Assembly (NCBI RefSeq): GCF_033239625.1
Contig: NZ_BTCK01000019.1
Location: forward strand, 1-64,000
Direction: 5' to 3'
DNA from: Paenibacillus_T sp033239625
GTDB lineage: Bacteria; Bacillota; Bacilli; Paenibacillales; Paenibacillaceae
DNA length: 64,000 bases
Shown here piece by piece: positions 43,101 to 50,483 of the stretch. The position numbers were made by a program, and so were the translations under genes. Position 1 is the stretch's first letter. Each line of letters opens with the position of its first letter. The notes beneath the pieces are model-generated. The model was not told the DNA's origin. It saw only the letters and a list, made by a program, of their open reading frames with translations, and made no database searches.

Positions 43101-46100
43101 AGCGCCGAAGCCGAGCTGTCCGCCAGCATGAACGCAAGCCGTTCCTGCGGATAGGCAGGGTCGAGCGGCACGTATGCGCCTCCCGCCTTCAGGATGCCGA
43201 GCATGCCGACGATCAGTCTCGCCGAACGATCCGCGCATAAGCCGACTCGCATCTCCGGTCCAATGCCCTTGGCGGCCAAGATGCTCGCCAATACATCCGA
43301 TCGTCTGTCGAGCTCGCGATAGGTCATCGCGACTTGCTCGTCCACGATCGCCGCCGCTTCCGGCGTACGCTTCGCCTGCGCTGTGAAGGAACGATGGATC
43401 AGCTGCGGCTCTGCCGCCATGACACGTGGTCCTTCGCTCCATTCGCCAAGCACTTCCGCCCGCTCACGTTCGGATAACACACTGAACGCATGATGAGGTT
43501 GAGCCGGATTGCGCACCATCGCTTCAAGCGTCCTCATGTAATAACCAGCGATAGCGTCGCTTTGCTCGGACGTAATACGACTGCCGTCGCTATCCAGCAT
43601 AAGCAGGATGCCGCCCGTCATCGGTACGATGCTGAATGCCGCTTGCAGCAGGAAGTTCGTATCCGCGACCTCGGTAAGGTCGAGGAATTCCAGCTGGCCG
43701 GATCGCTCAATCTGACGAAGCTCGTGGAAATGGACGAAGTTAAAGCTTGTATCGAATAACTCTTCGCCGCCCAACGCCTTCTGAATCGCAAACAAAGGAT
43801 ACCTTCTATTCGGCATCATCTCGACATCCGCCGCGAACACGGCCTGGATGAGCTCTTGCCATGTCCGATTGCCTACGTCCACGCGATAAGGCAGCGTGTT
43901 AAGGAATAGCCCTCTGACGCGGTCCCCGTCTTCGCCTTCCGGACGGCCATTCGCCACGACGCCCGTCACGACGTCGGATTGACCATTGAGCACGCTTAGT
44001 ACCTTGAAATGCGCAGCCAGCAAAATGTATTTGATCGGTACGTTCAGTTCGCCCGACAAGCTTTGAATCCCGCGCTGAAGCTCATGGGAGAAAAACTGCA
44101 GACGACGCTGGAAGCTCCGATCCTCCGCAGGAAGGTCTTGCTTGGGGTCCCATAGAGGCACGGTCGTCGGCTTATAATCAAGCATCCTTAATTTCCAATA
44201 ATTTTCCAGTCTCGGCGTCTCCATTAACTCCCGTTCCAACCAGACATAATCCCGGAAAGAGAGGCTTGGTTGTTCATACGGAAGCGCAGCCCCTCCATTC
44301 AACGAATGTAGATAGACATCGAATATTTCGCGCATAATGGAGGTCAAGCTCCATCCATCCAATATGGCGTGACATTCGGTAATCGTGAATTGGAACGTTT
44401 CCTTGCTCAGCGCATGAACCATGATTCGAAGCAGCGGTGCTTGCTTCAGGTCGAAACGACGCCGCATTTCCTCCTTGTTCCACGCCGCTAATCTAGCTTC
44501 TTGCTGCGCTGCGCCCAAGGCGCTGATGTCTTCGAATTCGAGCATTAAACTCGCTTCGCGATACACCAACTGCAGCGGTTCGCGATAAGAAGTGAAGTCG
44601 AAGGTAGTCCGAAGAACGGCATGTCTGCGCACAACTTCGTCTACCGCTTGCTGAAGCGCTTCTCTCTTGAGCTCTCCCCGAATCTTGAAACCCGTCGTAT
44701 TGAAATACGAGGTGGAATCGTCGCTGTATTCCAGGTGGTAGATCATCCCAAGCTGCAATTGCGTCAGCGGATAAGCATCCTCCACGTCCTCAGGCATCCG
44801 CAAACGATCTTCCTCCGCTATTCGGTGGAACCGCTGCGTCCTCGGACATACATCGTCGGCTGTCGTTTGCTGACTGGAGACCTCTGCCAATTCGCGAATC
44901 GTCTGATGCAGAAACACCTGCTGCAGCGTAAAATTAAGCCCTCGCTGCTTCGATAGCGCCACGACTTGAATGGCCCGGATGGAGTCGCCGCCTAACATGA
45001 AGAAGTTATCGTTGACCCCGATTTCCGTGCCAGCCAATACCTCGATCCATACTTCGTGCAGCAGCGACTCGGCTTCCGTTGACGGAGGCTCCCAAGAAAT
45101 ACCCATATCGCCGCGGTCGTAAGTGTAGGTATTCAATACGGTAACGTCGATCTTGCCGTTATGATTCATAGGAATGCTGTCAACGAATACGAAGAGCTGC
45201 GGGACCATATAGTCCGGGAGCGATCTCCGGAGAAAAATGCCAAGCTCCGATATCGTCAGCCGGTGTTCCCCCTCAGGTACGACAAGGGCAGAAATCCGCT
45301 TATTGCCTCCTTCGTCTTCATGGATGACAGATGCGCAATCACGCACATGAGGATGCAGGCTAAGCTGATAATCGATTTCGCCCAGCTCGATGCGGAACCC
45401 GCGGATTTTGACTTGATGATCGACACGTCCGATATAAGCGACATTCCCGTCCGGCAATCTTCTTGCCAAGTCGCCCGTTCGATAGAGTCGTCCCCCCGCT
45501 GCGAATGGATTCGCGATGAACCGTTCCTTCGTTAATTCCGGGCGGTTGAAGTAGCCTCTTGCCAATCCGGCTCCCCCGATATAGAGCTCTCCCGGAATGC
45601 CGATCGGGCATGGATTCCTGTTCTCGTCCAATAGATAGAGCTGCAAATCTTCAATCGGCTGCCCGATGAGGGAGTTCCGTTCGTCCACATCCGAAGCGTT
45701 AATCGGTTGAATGGTAACGTGAACTGTCGTTTCCGTAATGCCGTACATATTCACGAGCGCAGTGCGGCCTTCTCCGTGTCTCTCGAACCACGGCTTCAGG
45801 ATGTGGAATTCCAGCGACTCGCCTCCGAAAATAATCCAGCGAAGCGATTGTACAAGCGGAATGCCGCGATTCAATGCCTCCTGCTCCGCTGCCAGCAATT
45901 GACGAAATGCCGTTGGCGTCTGATTCAATACGGTCACTTTCGCTTCGATAAGCAGACGATAGAACGCTTCCGGATTTCGACTTTCCTCATATGTCACGAC
46001 GACAACCTTGCCCCCGTACAGCAATCCGCCCCACATTTCCCATACGGAGAAGTCGAATGCAAAGGAGTGGAACAACGTCCAGACGTCATCTCTGCCGAAT

Positions 46101-48154
46101 CGATAGAACGTTTCAGTCGAGGTAAACAGCCGCGCTACGTTGCGATGTTCAATCTCGATGCCTTTGGGTTTGCCCGTCGAGCCGGAAGTATAAATAATAT
46201 AAGCGAGTTGTTCCGGATCGACCGCTATCTCCAAATTGCTCTTGTCTGCCTCATAATCGAGATTATCCATGTCCACGAGCGTGCAAGGCAGATCGGACAA
46301 ATTCGCGGCCAGCCGGGACGTTGTAACGATGACAGATAGACCTGCGTCTTCCAAAATATACGAGATTCGATCCTTCGGGCTATTCGGATCGATAGGAACG
46401 TATGCGCCGCCAGCCTTGAGCACGCCGATTATGGAAGCGACGGTATCCATTGTTCTGGCCATATATAAACCGACGAGCGTTCCCGCAGTCACGCCTTCCT
46501 TCCGAAGCTGCCATGCTAGAAGATTGGCTCTTTCATTCAACTGTCCATACGTCCAACTCGCTCCGCCGCAGAATAATGCAGCAGCATCAGGCGTCCGTTC
46601 CACTTGTTCTTCGAAGCGGCGATGCAGACCATACAGATCGGCATCACGGTTGACTCGGCTTGGCGCCGCCATCTCCAACAGCTGCTTCTTCTCATCCTCC
46701 GTCGTCAACGACAGCTGTTGCAGTTGAAGCGCAGGCGACTGAATAACGGCGTCAACGATTCTCAACCAATAATTCAGCATGAGTTGAGCGGTCTCGTCTC
46801 GGAATAAATCGGTGCTGTAATCCAATCGGCCGGACAGTCCTTCCGCTGTAGGCCATAGATCCATACTGACGTCGTACTTAGCCGTGTTGGTATCCACATG
46901 CAGATGACTCGCCACAAGCCCCCCGAATGCCAATGCGGAAATCGGCGTATTATTGAACGCGAACAGCGTCTGAAACAACGGCGTGTAGCTGATATCACGC
47001 GCGACGCCCATCGCATCGACGATTAATTCCAGCGGTACGTCTTGATGCTGATAAGACTGCGTTGTTGCATGCCGAACATGTTGGAGCATGTCACCAAATG
47101 AGTGCAAGCCCTCCGAATCGATGCGGACCGGCAACGTGTGAACGAAGTTGCCGATCAGTGGCTCCGTCTCGACCAACTCGCGGTTGGCCGACGGAATCCC
47201 AATTACGATGTCATTCCCCCTTACTAATTTGGATAGCAGCATATGATAACAAGCCAGCAGAGCCATGAATAACGTAGCATTCTCTTGCTGCGCAATCTGA
47301 GTCAATGCCTTCACTTTCTGTTCAGGCAGCTGGAACGCAATCGACTTGCCCGCCCCGCTCGCCGCTCTTGGCCTTGCATAATCAAGCGGATAATCGAGCA
47401 GCTTAGGGGCTCCTTGCAGCCGCTCCTTCCAATAGGCCAGCTTCCCCTTCATTGCTTCCGAGTTGGCCGTCTCATTCTGCCATACCGCGTAATCGCCATA
47501 TTGAATGTGAAGTGGGGCCAACTGGGCCGGCCGGCCTGCCAGTTCCGCTTCGTACAGCGCTTTCATTTCACTTAGAAGAACGCCCACAGACCATCCGTCC
47601 GTAACCATATGATGCATCGTCAGGAATAGGACATGCTCCTTCTCGCCAAGACGAACAAGCAAACCGCGAACTAGATTCCCTTCTTCTAAATGGAACGGCC
47701 TGCACGCTTCCTTGCGGAGCGTAGACGCAAGATTCGATTCCCGCTCCGAACCGGGAGGAATCTCGATAGGAAGCAATCGGAAGGAAAAGTCATCGTCCAC
47801 CAGTTGATGGGGAATGCCGTTAACGACGGCATATCGGCTTCGCAATATTTCGTGCCTGTTCATCACCTCCAGCAGCGCCCGCTCTAATGCCTCGCTGTCA
47901 AGCGCCCCCTCAAGACGAATGGCTAGAGGGACATAGTACGATGGAAGCCCAGGGTTTAATTGCTCTTGAAACCACATGCTGCGCTGATTATAAGAAAGCG
48001 GCTTGGCAGCCAGCGGGGAAGACTGGATTGTCTGACCGTTATGATCCAGCGTCGCAACCGCTGCTCTCGTCTTCATTTCCTTCAGTCGGGCTAGCAAAGC
48101 TTGTTTGGCATTAGGCACAGGATAATCATCGTTGGTGTTTCGCGAGTCGACCAA
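40130..48154 (-). CDS. Two-module NRPS C-A-PCP-C-A-PCP-E, predicted Thr then D-Asn
   Basis: The 2674-aa synthetase begins with a condensation domain (about 50-480; HHMVTDGWS, opening LSYNQRSMWF, the style found after PKS or acyl carriers). Adenylation domain 1 (about 515-1015) has pocket D-F-W-N-I-G-M-V-H-(K), the Thr code, then PCP1 (LGGDSI, about 1056). Condensation domain 2 (about 1130-1560) reads CHAILDGWS, the first His of the motif replaced by Cys but the catalytic second His kept. Adenylation domain 2 (about 1580-2080) has the Asn-type code D-L-T-K-V-G-E-V-G-(K), then PCP2 (about 2146) and a complete epimerase (about 2190-2640; HHLAVDGLSW, EGHGRE). I choose TTG at 48154, with AAGGAGG 8 nt upstream; the frame extends 7 codons further but contains that site. 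It lies 79 nt downstream of the hydroxylase gene, probably in the same operon. Confidence 0.9.
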   Translation of the reverse strand: MVDSRNTNDDYPVPNAKQALLARLKEMKTRAAVATLDHNGQTIQSSPLAAKPLSYNQRSMWFQEQLNPGLPSYYVPLAIRLEGALDSEALERALLEVMNRHEILRSRYAVVNGIPHQLVDDDFSFRLLPIEIPPGSERESNLASTLRKEACRPFHLEEGNLVRGLLVRLGEKEHVLFLTMHHMVTDGWSVGVLLSEMKALYEAELAGRPAQLAPLHIQYGDYAVWQNETANSEAMKGKLAYWKERLQGAPKLLDYPLDYARPRAASGAGKSIAFQLPEQKVKALTQIAQQENATLFMALLACYHMLLSKLVRGNDIVIGIPSANRELVETEPLIGNFVHTLPVRIDSEGLHSFGDMLQHVRHATTQSYQHQDVPLELIVDAMGVARDISYTPLFQTLFAFNNTPISALAFGGLVASHLHVDTNTAKYDVSMDLWPTAEGLSGRLDYSTDLFRDETAQLMLNYWLRIVDAVIQSPALQLQQLSLTTEDEKKQLLEMAAPSRVNRDADLYGLHRRFEEQVERTPDAAALFCGGASWTYGQLNERANLLAWQLRKEGVTAGTLVGLYMARTMDTVASIIGVLKAGGAYVPIDPNSPKDRISYILEDAGLSVIVTTSRLAANLSDLPCTLVDMDNLDYEADKSNLEIAVDPEQLAYIIYTSGSTGKPKGIEIEHRNVARLFTSTETFYRFGRDDVWTLFHSFAFDFSVWEMWGGLLYGGKVVVVTYEESRNPEAFYRLLIEAKVTVLNQTPTAFRQLLAAEQEALNRGIPLVQSLRWIIFGGESLEFHILKPWFERHGEGRTALVNMYGITETTVHVTIQPINASDVDERNSLIGQPIEDLQLYLLDENRNPCPIGIPGELYIGGAGLARGYFNRPELTKERFIANPFAAGGRLYRTGDLARRLPDGNVAYIGRVDHQVKIRGFRIELGEIDYQLSLHPHVRDCASVIHEDEGGNKRISALVVPEGEHRLTISELGIFLRRSLPDYMVPQLFVFVDSIPMNHNGKIDVTVLNTYTYDRGDMGISWEPPSTEAESLLHEVWIEVLAGTEIGVNDNFFMLGGDSIRAIQVVALSKQRGLNFTLQQVFLHQTIRELAEVSSQQTTADDVCPRTQRFHRIAEEDRLRMPEDVEDAYPLTQLQLGMIYHLEYSDDSTSYFNTTGFKIRGELKREALQQAVDEVVRRHAVLRTTFDFTSYREPLQLVYREASLMLEFEDISALGAAQQEARLAAWNKEEMRRRFDLKQAPLLRIMVHALSKETFQFTITECHAILDGWSLTSIMREIFDVYLHSLNGGAALPYEQPSLSFRDYVWLERELMETPRLENYWKLRMLDYKPTTVPLWDPKQDLPAEDRSFQRRLQFFSHELQRGIQSLSGELNVPIKYILLAAHFKVLSVLNGQSDVVTGVVANGRPEGEDGDRVRGLFLNTLPYRVDVGNRTWQELIQAVFAADVEMMPNRRYPLFAIQKALGGEELFDTSFNFVHFHELRQIERSGQLEFLDLTEVADTNFLLQAAFSIVPMTGGILLMLDSDGSRITSEQSDAIAGYYMRTLEAMVRNPAQPHHAFSVLSERERAEVLGEWSEGPRVMAAEPQLIHRSFTAQAKRTPEAAAIVDEQVAMTYRELDRRSDVLASILAAKGIGPEMRVGLCADRSARLIVGMLGILKAGGAYVPLDPAYPQERLAFMLADSSASALVTERGHEQRFANYRGDIVLLDELEAAADADANADTNTDTDTDTGVIQPASAEPHHLAYVMYTSGSTGQPKGVMIEHRNVMNYVDWAAAHYRGTEGTGAPVHSSLAFDLTVTSVLVPLLSGTTVRLLPEGKRLAAEELADTLRGKADYTLVKLTPAHLGALGHLLSEADGAESARTLVIGGEQLLGEQLRYWRNHAPNIRLINEYGPTETTVGCCIYEVQPQDPSTGAVPIGRPIANTRLYILDERMQPVPVGVQGELYIGGAGVARGYLNRPELTEQRFVPDPFDAEGGRLYKTGDLARYRMDGVIEYLGRMDDQVKIKGYRIELGEVEAALVRCPGIREGAAAVRTGQSGDKLLAAYLVQDDEAKSGTNAAAVREWLKERLPEHMVPTAYRFMNKLPLTINGKVDRASLPDPEVPEREVIEAASEAPRTEMEEKLAAIWSEVLGVPHIGLHDNFFELGGDSIMAFRVVSIGNARGIQLKPKQLFEWQTVSRLAKVASYINGVTPANDDKVTGELKATPIIRWFYDQNIPNRYHYNQSMFIQVPGHIGEAQHREILQALIRHHDALRIRMDVLNDSPVLRQAEVNEEQDPLVWIDVTHTEEKDMQQLIESTCERLQRSLNLANGPIMRAGLFFRGVDQSAYLLLVVHHLAVDGLSWRILLEDWQTAHSQLQQRNSIQLPNKTASFQRWADMQHEAAQTEQVKKEAAFWKSQVSDDSAAIPVDWPEGDNLEQYSGRITIELGEEETRNLLSDANKAYRTQINDLLLSALVSSMEPWTLRPTLSIDLEGHGREEIGTTSIDVTRTVGWFTSMYPVLLDKSGKSGPGETLVAVKEQLRRIPNKGVAYGMLRYLTTDPAISEALASLAQRSVRFNYLGQYQSPDEEQSDNGLAPYRSGAMVDPGSVSSHLLGIDGWVVSGKLHLSWTFSERKFRKETIQKAADRYLEELRKLIAHCLEVKEPAFTPSDFPNARISADDLKSILNKYSLKQGGA
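42146..42799 (-). repeat. Adenylation-domain repeat, copy 2
   Basis: This is the partner of 37487-38140, inside adenylation domain 2 of the Thr/Asn synthetase. The two copies are direct repeats in adjacent genes, 4659 nt apart, and could recombine to fuse or delete a module. Confidence 0.85.
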
Positions 48155-48233
48155 TACGTTAGCCTCCTTGTACAATAAGGGATCGGCAATTGAACCCTAA
48201 TAGAAGTCGTTTAATAGGTTCCAAAAGCCGCTT

Positions 48234-49211
48234 CTAGCCCTTTGTTAATTCCGACATGCACACCAGAATCTTGCGCGGACCTTCGAACCGTTCTCTGGCA
48301 TGGGCGACCATTAGATTATCAAGCAGCAGCACGTCGTTAAGCTCCCATGTGAACTTAATAGACTCGGCATCGTACGCTTCCCTGATCAGATCCAGAACTT
48401 CCGGCTCGATCTCGGTTCCGTCCCCGTAATAAGTGTTGTTCGGCAATTCGATCGGCTTATAGATGGTCAGCAGCGCTTCTCGGATACTCTCGTCCAGCGT
48501 GGAAACATGGAAGAACGCGGCATGATTGAACCAGAGCGGCTCCTTCGTAATCGGATGCTCGATTACTGCGGGGCCTGTTCGCGCGACGCGCAAGCCGCCG
48601 TCCTGCATCCATTGAAAAGCGTATCCCGCATCCTTGCAGTATTGTTCGACAACCTTAGGGTCCGAGGACTGGAACACGGATTCCCAGGACAACCCTACGC
48701 CTTGCTTGAAATTACGAATGTACAGCACTCGTTTTTGTTCGAACTTCGTGCGAATAGGCTCGGGAATGCGCTTGTATACGTTGCGGACGTCGGCAATCGG
48801 CGTTTCTCCCCATTTGAGAGCGGGGGTTTTGCAGTAGAAGGAAATTTTCATCGGGTAGGCATGTGCGTAGGAGTTTTCATTGTGGAAGAAAATGCGTTGA
48901 TGCGCCGGGTAGTCGGTTGATGTATAAATATTGCCGGCGATTTGGCTTCTAGGTGACGAACGTTCTTTATATTCAAGCAGCTCGCCCGAAAGCCCATGTA
49001 TCATTTGTTCGAATACCGACTCATCCTTTACGCGGAACCCTCTAAACAATACGCCCCCGTATTCCGCCAATTGATTCCTGATCCAGTCCTTATTGTCCAC
49101 TGCCCATTCAACCGCATTGATATTAGGCTCCAGCGGTTCAACAACGAGCGGCAAGCGTTGTCCCTCATTCAAGAAATACGTGCGGATGTTCATCGACATT
49201 GTTGATGACAT
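48234..49211 (-). CDS. TauD/SyrP-like Fe(II)/2-oxoglutarate dioxygenase
   Basis: The 325-aa protein has the metal triad H110-x-E112 (FFHNENSYA) and distal H304 (MVAHARERFEGPRK), with R313 or its neighbour placed to hold 2-oxoglutarate. The HxE form, rather than HxD, is that of SyrP and AsnO, which hydroxylate Asp or Asn at the beta carbon, SyrP while the residue is carrier-bound. With three Asn-type adenylation domains in the cluster, beta-hydroxylation of an Asn residue is the leading hypothesis. The start is the ATG at 49211, with GGAGGG 7 nt before it; an in-frame ATG at 49226 overlaps that site. It is divergent from asnA and sits directly upstream of the Thr/Asn synthetase. An imperfect hairpin (TAGAAG/CTTCTA, 48201-48236) overlaps its stop. 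Confidence 0.82.
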   Translation of the reverse strand: MSSTMSMNIRTYFLNEGQRLPLVVEPLEPNINAVEWAVDNKDWIRNQLAEYGGVLFRGFRVKDESVFEQMIHGLSGELLEYKERSSPRSQIAGNIYTSTDYPAHQRIFFHNENSYAHAYPMKISFYCKTPALKWGETPIADVRNVYKRIPEPIRTKFEQKRVLYIRNFKQGVGLSWESVFQSSDPKVVEQYCKDAGYAFQWMQDGGLRVARTGPAVIEHPITKEPLWFNHAAFFHVSTLDESIREALLTIYKPIELPNNTYYGDGTEIEPEVLDLIREAYDAESIKFTWELNDVLLLDNLMVAHARERFEGPRKILVCMSELTKG

Positions 49212-49355
49212 TATGAATCCCTCCATTTATGAATTGAGTTTAACAAATTAAACTAATGAAAATAAATTTGCAGGACATGTTGTTTTCTCATTTACGTTGC
49301 ACTATTCTAGATATGAATTACAAATTATATAAAATATGGGAGGTAAATTACATTC
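49212..49355. promoter_or_regulatory. Divergent promoter region of dioxygenase and asnA, with inverted repeat
   Basis: The 144-bp AT-rich spacer contains an 18-bp perfect inverted repeat AGTTTAA-CAAA-TTAAACT at 49237-49254, close upstream of the dioxygenase start, and several TATAAT-like hexamers around 49325-49337. GGGAGGT at 49338-49344 is the asnA ribosome site. No T-box or other leader fold for Asn was seen. The repeat is a candidate operator for shared control. Confidence 0.5.
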
Positions 49356-50372
49356 ATGCTAACTGAACAAAAGCTTCTTCCGGAGGGCTATGTTTCCGCT
49401 CAGAGCTTGACCGAAGTAAACGATGCTATCCATCTGGTGAAGCTGAACTTCGAACAGAATCTCGCACGCCGACTGAGCCTGAAACGCGTGTCATCCCCTT
49501 TATTTCTAGAAAGCGGTACCGGCGTCAACGATCAGTTGAACGGTATCGAAGCTCCTGTAAGCTTTCAAGCATCCCACATTGATTCCGAGAAGCTCGAGAT
49601 TGTTCATTCCTTGGCGAAGTGGAAACGAACGGCCCTCGGCAGGTATGACATGGCGCCAGGCACGGGCTTGGTTACGGACATGAGAGCCATTCGGAAAGAC
49701 GAAGAGGTCGGCCATCTTCATTCGATCTATGTCGATCAGTGGGACTGGGAGCAAGTCATCGACAGGAGCGAGCGGCATTCGAACAAACTTCACGATACAG
49801 TTCGTATCATTTATGAGTGCATGAAAGAGACCGAAACCGAGATTAATCGGAACTATCCTCTCTTCAGCAATAAGCTGCCAGAGCATATCACCTTCGTTAC
49901 GACGCAGGAGCTTGAAGACCGGTATCCGAATGCAACGCCTAAGCAGCGAGAAGATTTGATTGCCGAACAATTCAAAGCCGTGTTCATCGGACAAATCGGA
50001 GGGGCGTTGAAATCGGGAATGAAGCATGATGGACGCTCGCCCGACTATGACGATTGGCAGTTGAACGGCGACATCGTCGTCTGGAATCCGCTGCTGCAAT
50101 CCGCCTTCGAAATTTCCTCCATGGGCATCCGCGTCGATGAAGAAGCGCTGCTGTCGCAGTTAGAGCTTGCCGGCAATATGGACCGCATTCATCTTAACTT
50201 CCATCGGGCCGTTCTTGAACGTCGTCTGCCGTACTCGATCGGCGGCGGAATCGGTCAATCCCGCTTGTGTATGTTCTTGCTGGAGAAAGCGCATATCGGC
50301 GAGGTTCAACATTCCGTATGGCCCAAACGAATGAGAGAGCTATGTGAACTTAGGAATGTAAGGCTGCTGTAA
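49356..50372 (+). CDS. asnA: Asparagine synthetase A (aspartate-ammonia ligase)
   Basis: The 338-aa product is a full-length AsnA-type enzyme, a class II tRNA-synthetase-like fold that makes Asn from Asp, ammonia and ATP. Family hallmarks are SLKRVSSPLFLESGTGVNDQLNG, seen here in parts (RVSSPLF, GVNDQLNG), AKWKR, DMRAIRKDE, SIYVDQWDWE and the C-terminal GGGIGQSRLCM. It is close in length to E. coli AsnA (330 aa). Its place inside an NRPS cluster with three Asn-type adenylation domains suggests a dedicated local Asn supply, rather than only tRNA charging. It is transcribed opposite to all nearby NRPS genes and ends at a strong bidirectional terminator. Confidence 0.92.
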   Translation: MLTEQKLLPEGYVSAQSLTEVNDAIHLVKLNFEQNLARRLSLKRVSSPLFLESGTGVNDQLNGIEAPVSFQASHIDSEKLEIVHSLAKWKRTALGRYDMAPGTGLVTDMRAIRKDEEVGHLHSIYVDQWDWEQVIDRSERHSNKLHDTVRIIYECMKETETEINRNYPLFSNKLPEHITFVTTQELEDRYPNATPKQREDLIAEQFKAVFIGQIGGALKSGMKHDGRSPDYDDWQLNGDIVVWNPLLQSAFEISSMGIRVDEEALLSQLELAGNMDRIHLNFHRAVLERRLPYSIGGGIGQSRLCMFLLEKAHIGEVQHSVWPKRMRELCELRNVRLL

Positions 50373-50392
50373 TCGTGAATCAATAATGCTAT

Positions 50393-50434
50393 CAAAGGGC
50401 TGCTTTATCCCACGCGGATACAAGCAGCCCTTTG
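50393..50434. terminator. Bidirectional terminator between asnA and the Asn NRPS
   Basis: A 13-bp stem CAAAGGGCTGCTT / AAGCAGCCCTTTG is extended by TATCC/GGATA around a 5-nt loop. It lies between two converging genes. T-rich sequence is short on both sides. Confidence 0.8.
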
Positions 50435-50483
50435 GCTTGGAAGCCAGCGCTACCTGCAGCGGAAGAATTGGGTCCCGCAGCGA

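Noticed and set aside
49212..49355. T-box or other Asn-sensing leader ahead of asnA
   Set aside because: The leader is short and AT-rich, without a T-box sequence or specifier stem.
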